A stretch of 64,000 bases of DNA, taken from assembly GCF_009720775.1 (NCBI RefSeq), contig NZ_WNKW01000002.1:434001-498000 (forward strand), given 5' to 3'. This stretch comes from Pseudoduganella danionis. Lineage in GTDB: Bacteria > Pseudomonadota > Gammaproteobacteria > Burkholderiales > Burkholderiaceae_D. Below are positions 59,920 to 64,000 of this stretch, piece after piece. Made by a program: the position numbers and the translations under genes. The notes under the pieces were generated by a model. That model ran no database searches and was not told the origin of the DNA. It worked only from the letters and a program-made list of their open reading frames with translations. Position 1 is the first letter of the stretch; each line of letters opens with the position of its first letter.

Positions 59920-60840
59920 TTATCCGTTTCCCCTTTCTTCCGTTTGATGCTCGCTGGCGATCGCCATGGCGATGCCGACAAAGGCTGCGACCAGCGGCGA
60001 ACTTTCTTCTTTGCGTTGCGCCAGCATCAGCGCCGTGGTGGCCGCTGCATCGCTGAGCGGGCGGTAGCACACGCCGGCCAAGCGGATAATTTCGAACGAA
60101 GCCGGCAGGATGGAAATGCCGCAGCCAGCCGCGACGAGGCCGATGATGGTGGACGCTTCGCCCGCTTCCATGGCGATGCTGGGCTGGAACCCGGCAGCGC
60201 GGCACAGACGGAAAATCTGCGGATAGATGCCGGTGCCCGTGGTGCGCGGATACATCACCAGCGGCTGATCGCGTAGATCGCTGATGCTCACGCTGCGCTG
60301 GCTGGCCAGCGGGTGGCCGATGGGCAGCACCAGTGCCAGCGGATCATGGCGCAGGGCGGTCAGGCTGACACTGTCGGGGATGCTGATGTCGGGCGGGCGC
60401 ACGAGTCCCAGATCGAGTTCGCGTTCGGCGATGGCGGCGATCTGTGGCACGGTCGGCAGTTCGTGCAGGGTTAGCGTGACGCCCGGATATTGCTGGCGGT
60501 AGCGGTTGACCACGCTGGCGAAGAGCGGCGTCAGCGGCGTGGAATAGGTAAAGCCGACGCGCAGTTCGCCCGCTTCACCGCGCTCGGCGCGGCGCGCTGT
60601 CTGCTTCGCCTGCTCGGACAGCGCCAGTACGCGGCGCGCATCGTCGAGAAACAGTTTGCCCGCTTGCGTCAGGCGCACCCAGCGCTTGCTGCGGTCCAGT
60701 AACTGAGCGCCCACTTCGCTCTCAAGCTGCTGAATCTGGTGGCTCAGCGGCGGCTGGCCTATGTGCAGGCGGGCGGCAGCACGGGTAAAACTGAGTTCTT
60801 CTGCAACGGCGACAAAGTAACGCAGATGGCGCAATTCCAT
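59920..60840 (-). CDS. LysR family transcriptional regulator
   Basis: A 306-residue LysR protein. HTH residues 2-60 (LRHLRYFVAVAEELSFTRAAARLHIGQPPLSHQI in parts) are followed by the substrate-binding domain from about 90. The nearest relatives by eye are the CatR/BenM/HcaR-like branch (ELRVGFTYSTPLTPLF). It is divergent from an MFS gene at 60945, the usual arrangement for a regulator and its target. The 104-bp gap between them would hold the operator. Confidence 0.9.
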   Translation of the reverse strand: MELRHLRYFVAVAEELSFTRAAARLHIGQPPLSHQIQQLESEVGAQLLDRSKRWVRLTQAGKLFLDDARRVLALSEQAKQTARRAERGEAGELRVGFTYSTPLTPLFASVVNRYRQQYPGVTLTLHELPTVPQIAAIAERELDLGLVRPPDISIPDSVSLTALRHDPLALVLPIGHPLASQRSVSISDLRDQPLVMYPRTTGTGIYPQIFRLCRAAGFQPSIAMEAGEASTIIGLVAAGCGISILPASFEIIRLAGVCYRPLSDAAATTALMLAQRKEESSPLVAAFVGIAMAIASEHQTEERGNG

Positions 60841-60944
60841 AGTTGTTATCTGTAAAAAGTATAAGAATCGCCTTAAATATATATTGGACGCGAGGCGGCG
60901 GCAATCCTAAGATGCAGATTCCCTGCCTGACCGAGAGTTAGTTC

Positions 60945-62252
60945 ATGCCACCACCCGTCGCCAGCCTTGATTCCGATGCCCTGAGCGCCAGCAGTTCTGC
61001 CAGCAGCGCAGCCACTAGCCCAGCCAGCAGCGCAGCCGACCGTTCCGGCGGCACGGCGCGGATTGCGGCGGGCAGCGCCGCGTTCCGGCGCAGCAACCGC
61101 GCACTGTTCTTCGGCGGCTTTTCCACCTTTGCGCTGCTGTATTGCGTGCAGCCGCTGATGCCGCTGCTGTCGCATGAGTTTGCTCTGAGCGCAGCGCGGA
61201 GCAGCATGGTGCTGTCCTGCTCGACGGCGGCACTGGCGCTGTCGCTGCTGGCGTCCAGCGTGGTGTCGGAACGGCTGGGGCGCAAGCCGCTGATGGTGGG
61301 CGCGATGGCGCTGGCCGCCTTGCTGACGATAGCTTGTGCCGGTGCGCACAACTATGCGCAACTGCTGGCGCTGCGCACGCTGCTGGGGATAGCGCTGGGC
61401 GGTATGCCGGCCATCGCCATGGCCTATCTGGGCGAGGAAATCGAGCCGAATTCGCTGGGCCTGTCGATGGGGCTGTACATCAGCGGCAGCGCGCTAGGCG
61501 GCATGGCGGGGCGGGTGATCGCTTCGCTGCTCAGCGACCATTTTTCATGGCGGCTGGCGCTGGCCGTAGTGGGCGCGGCAGGGGTACTGGCGGCGCTGGA
61601 GTTCTGGCGCTCGCTGCCGGCCTCGCGCCATTTCCGCCCGCAGCACACAGCTTGGCGTGCCATGCCGGCGGCTTTCCGCGGCCATTGGTCCGATGCGGGT
61701 ATGCCTTGGCTGTTCGCGCTGGCTTTCTTGCTGATGGGTTCGTTCGTCAGCCTGTACAACTACATTGGCTATCGCCTGCTGGCGACGCCGTTTTCCTTGA
61801 GCCAGAGCGTGGTGGGTGCGCTGTCGCTGCTGTATCTGTTGGGGATCTACAGCTCGGTGTGGGCGGGGCGTCTGGCCGACCGCTATGGCCGGCGCCATGT
61901 GCTGTGGGCACTGATCGCCATACCGCCGGTGGGCTTGCTGCTGACGCTGTCGAACTGGCTGCCGCTGATCGTGCTGGGCGTGGCGCTGTACACCTTCGGA
62001 TTCTTTGCCGCGCACTCCGTGGCCAGTAGCTGGGTGGGACGGCGCGCATTGGGCAACCGTGCGCTGGCTTCGGCGCTATATCTGTTCTTCTATTACTTCG
62101 GTTCCAGTGTGGTGGGGTCGCTCAGCGGCCTGATGTGGGAATCGCATGGCTGGCCCGGCGTGGTGCTGGTGCTGGGCAGCCTGTCGCTGCTGGCACTGGC
62201 CATAGGCTGGCGGCTGCGGCAGCTCGCGCCGGTGGCGCAGGCCGATCTGTAA
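60945..62252 (+). CDS. MFS transporter (YnfM/DHA1 type)
   Basis: A 435-residue major facilitator with a long Ser/Ala-rich N-terminus (1-45) before twelve hydrophobic segments. VVSERLGRKPLMVGAM is the loop 2-3 motif and GRLADRYGRRHVLW the loop 8-9 motif. It looks closest to the YnfM exporter branch. Control by the divergent LysR gene is inferred from position. The substrate is unknown. Confidence 0.88.
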   Translation: MPPPVASLDSDALSASSSASSAATSPASSAADRSGGTARIAAGSAAFRRSNRALFFGGFSTFALLYCVQPLMPLLSHEFALSAARSSMVLSCSTAALALSLLASSVVSERLGRKPLMVGAMALAALLTIACAGAHNYAQLLALRTLLGIALGGMPAIAMAYLGEEIEPNSLGLSMGLYISGSALGGMAGRVIASLLSDHFSWRLALAVVGAAGVLAALEFWRSLPASRHFRPQHTAWRAMPAAFRGHWSDAGMPWLFALAFLLMGSFVSLYNYIGYRLLATPFSLSQSVVGALSLLYLLGIYSSVWAGRLADRYGRRHVLWALIAIPPVGLLLTLSNWLPLIVLGVALYTFGFFAAHSVASSWVGRRALGNRALASALYLFFYYFGSSVVGSLSGLMWESHGWPGVVLVLGSLSLLALAIGWRLRQLAPVAQADL

Positions 62253-62313
62253 CTGGCCAGGCATAGCGCTGTGATAGCGCTGGGGGCTGCCGGGCCTGCT
62301 GCGCTGGTCCGGC

Positions 62314-63015
62314 TCAGGGGCAGTTGGAATAGGAGCGCCGGCCTTCCGGACTGATGGTGACGCAGTAGCTGCCGAACGCTGTGACGATCTTATACAGACG
62401 GGATTTGCGCTCCCCATCCGGCGTGCTCAGCTCCACCATGCGTGCGCCCTGATACCACTTGGGCGGCACCGCCTCATGCGCCGCATTGATGCCACGTTCC
62501 AGCCTGGCCTGCATGCTGTCTGGCGGCGGTAAGGGAAAACGCTGGGGCGATTCCGCGCGCAACTGCTGATCGATACGGCCGACACTCTTTCTAGCCTGCT
62601 GCAGCAGTTCGTCGGCGCTGGCTGGCGCGGCGCGGGCTGCTGCCGGTTTGTCGAGCGCAAACGGATCATCGTGCGCACTGTCTTGCGCTTGCGTCACTGG
62701 CGCAGCACTGGGGCTAGCCGCGATCACAGGCGGACTTTCTGTGACGCTGGATGACTGCGGGGCAGCAGCGCTGGCCTTGTGCAGAGTGATGGCCGCTGCT
62801 GCCTTGGCTGCTGCTAAGGGGGCGGGCTTGGGGGGCGGTTCGTGCGGGCGAGGGGTGACGGGAGCAGAAGCGGCGGGTAGCAGCCACTGGATGGCGGGAC
62901 CGCGCTGGCGAGTCTGGCGCTGGTTCTGGACGCCTTGCAGCAGGGCGAGCAGCAGTGCGCAATGCAGCAGTACGGTCAGCAGAATGGGCGGCAAGGCGCG
63001 GGGGCGGGCAGTCAT
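62314..63015 (-). CDS. membrane-anchored Pro/Ala-rich protein of unknown function
   Basis: A 233-residue protein. A membrane helix near the N-terminus (12-28) is followed by a long low-complexity Ala/Pro/Ser stretch (45-125) and a folded C-terminal part (about 135-233) with two cysteines (SYCVTIS and YSNCP). The plan (TM anchor, Pro-rich spacer, periplasmic domain) is like TonB or an envelope-spanning linker, but no TonB motif is seen. Function unknown. Confidence 0.65.
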   Translation of the reverse strand: MTARPRALPPILLTVLLHCALLLALLQGVQNQRQTRQRGPAIQWLLPAASAPVTPRPHEPPPKPAPLAAAKAAAAITLHKASAAAPQSSSVTESPPVIAASPSAAPVTQAQDSAHDDPFALDKPAAARAAPASADELLQQARKSVGRIDQQLRAESPQRFPLPPPDSMQARLERGINAAHEAVPPKWYQGARMVELSTPDGERKSRLYKIVTAFGSYCVTISPEGRRSYSNCP

Positions 63016-63211
63016 GGCGGCAGCATATCTTGCAAAGTTGATAGCGCCGAGTCATGTCACAACTACTTACAAAATTTGCAAGCTTGACGAAAGCTGATCT
63101 GTCTCAGAGTTGCAGCTTTTCGTGGGCAGCCGCATGCAACGTGGCGGACGCTGGCGAGTCGAAATAGCAGCAGCACAGCCGTGCATGCCGCCACTTCGGA
63201 GGGAAAGCATT

Positions 63212-63547
63212 ATGTTGCCGACACTGGAAATTCATCACCGCTTTCAATTGCTGACACAGGCCGTAGGACAGGCGGCGCAAGCCTGTTCCGGCGAACGGCT
63301 GCTGCCAGCGGAATTGCGCAACAGCGTACAGCGGCTCGACCAGCATGCCGATAAATTGGGCGAAATGCTGGCCACGGCCGATAGCGCTCAGCTGGAGCGG
63401 CTACTGGCGGCAATGCGGGTACTGGTGGAGCGCGCGCGGCAAGTGTGCATCAACGTGCCGCAGATCTCAGCCCATACGCGCAGCGCCGTGCAGGCGGTGC
63501 AAAGCCAGTTGCAGGAATTGCAGACTGATCTCAGTACGCGTGCCTGA
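63212..63547 (+). CDS. small helical protein of unknown function
   Basis: A 111-residue helical, soluble protein (QLTQAVGQAAQ..., LDQHADKLGEMLATADSAQLERLLAAMRVLVERARQV in parts) suggesting a coiled coil. No known family. GGAGGG lies 7 nt before the ATG at 63212, and the upstream frame to 63110 lacks such a site. The 196 bp before it to 63016 show no other gene. Confidence 0.6.
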   Translation: MLPTLEIHHRFQLLTQAVGQAAQACSGERLLPAELRNSVQRLDQHADKLGEMLATADSAQLERLLAAMRVLVERARQVCINVPQISAHTRSAVQAVQSQLQELQTDLSTRA

Positions 63548-63627
63548 ATGCCCGGGTATGCGGCAGGTGTGGGTAGAACTGTACGCGGCAGCTGCGGGCG
63601 GCACTGTGCGCGCCACCTGCCGCCTGC

Positions 63628-64000
63628 TTAGCGCCTGGGCAGCAGGTGGCGGAAAGTCGGCTCGATATTGCGCTCATGCAGGTGCTGGATGATGTCGTCC
63701 AGCGTAGCGTCTTTGAGCAGCAGGCCGTCATTGCGTGGCTGCGCGGCCGCGGCGGGGCGCGTGGCCTCTGCCTTGGCGGTGTTTGCCGTCGTTGTTGGCG
63801 GAGTGGCTTCAGTCTGCTGGCTTTGCAGCAGGGCGCAGGCATGGGTCCACTGGCTAGCGCTGATGCTGTGCAGACGCTCCAGAAAAGCGGCCTGACCTGC
63901 GGCGGGCGGCTCCACTTCGAGACCGGCTTCTTCCTCGAAGGCAGCGCCCATGCCGGGGTGGATGAAGGCCGACCACTGGCCATTGCTTTGCACGCGCGGT
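63628..64000 (-). CDS. protein of unknown function, 5' end beyond the window
   Basis: At least 124 residues, open to the window end, so the true start is probably outside. The visible part has an acidic GMGAAFEEEAGLEVEPPAAGQ, an Ala/Thr-rich linker, and a C-terminal ATLDDIIQHLHERNIEPTFRHLLPRR (parts) helix. A GTG lies at 63993 but has no clear ribosome site visible. No family was recognised. Confidence 0.55.
   Translation of the reverse strand, partial: PRVQSNGQWSAFIHPGMGAAFEEEAGLEVEPPAAGQAAFLERLHSISASQWTHACALLQSQQTEATPPTTTANTAKAEATRPAAAAQPRNDGLLLKDATLDDIIQHLHERNIEPTFRHLLPRR

Overview
The window is GC-rich, densely coded chromosomal DNA from a Gram-negative bacterium. Gene content points to a betaproteobacterium of the order Burkholderiales, most likely Oxalobacteraceae (Massilia/Duganella/Janthinobacterium type). 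This is inferred from the families present: DUF3422, CYTH/CHAD next to GluQRS, type-2 PyrF, a DesB/DesC/DesT set and many exported lineage proteins. No rRNA, tRNA, CRISPR array, prophage or insertion sequence was seen.

Layout. 1-3.2 kb: two tandem alkaline phosphatases (the first cut by the window edge) and an exported companion. 3.3-7.7 kb: a stress-type SDR, a small conserved protein, and a fatty-acid desaturase with its own reductase, divergent from a TetR regulator, with two matching operator-like palindromes between them. 7.7-9.8 kb: an M13 metallopeptidase preceded by a REP-like hairpin. 9.9-11.7 kb: a three-gene overlapping PAAR / putative hydrolase / exported protein module with lower GC, read as an orphan type VI secretion effector-immunity set. 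11.8-28.9 kb: ordinary chromosomal genes (ECF sigma with membrane partner, acetyltransferase, GST, hydrolases, DUF3422, D-lactate dehydrogenase, DinB, a HAD protein lacking its nucleophile, LysR, LysE, CYTH/CHAD, GluQRS, M28 peptidase).

29.0-38.9 kb is the most remarkable region. A six-gene minus-strand operon (C39 peptidase, outer-membrane barrel, FadL/OmpP1 barrel, DUF2059, AraC, MshEN fusion protein) diverges from five plus-strand genes for Sec-exported proteins. The five exported proteins and the MshEN fusion share a motif of the type LSDxELSxVxGQDG, which resembles the double-glycine leader cut by C39 peptidases. I propose one envelope/surface system in which a membrane-anchored, periplasm-facing C39 peptidase matures Sec-exported substrates, with a possible c-di-GMP input.

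38.9-51.5 kb: transporters, VanZ, SDR, PyrF, exonuclease I, DUF5610, a diguanylate cyclase, a cobalamin-binding-like protein, HPF, a DUF1345/MFS pair, a ferredoxin-type reductase and an epimerase. 51.5-55.3 kb: a small HTH protein, a polyproline miniprotein, an unusual protein joining a His-rich glycine-rich-domain-like region to nine AYSAV nonapeptide repeats, and an orphan CHASE-type histidine kinase. 55.4-64 kb: GlnS, a J-domain protein leading three co-directional genes of unknown function, LysR/MFS, and three unknowns, the last cut by the window end.
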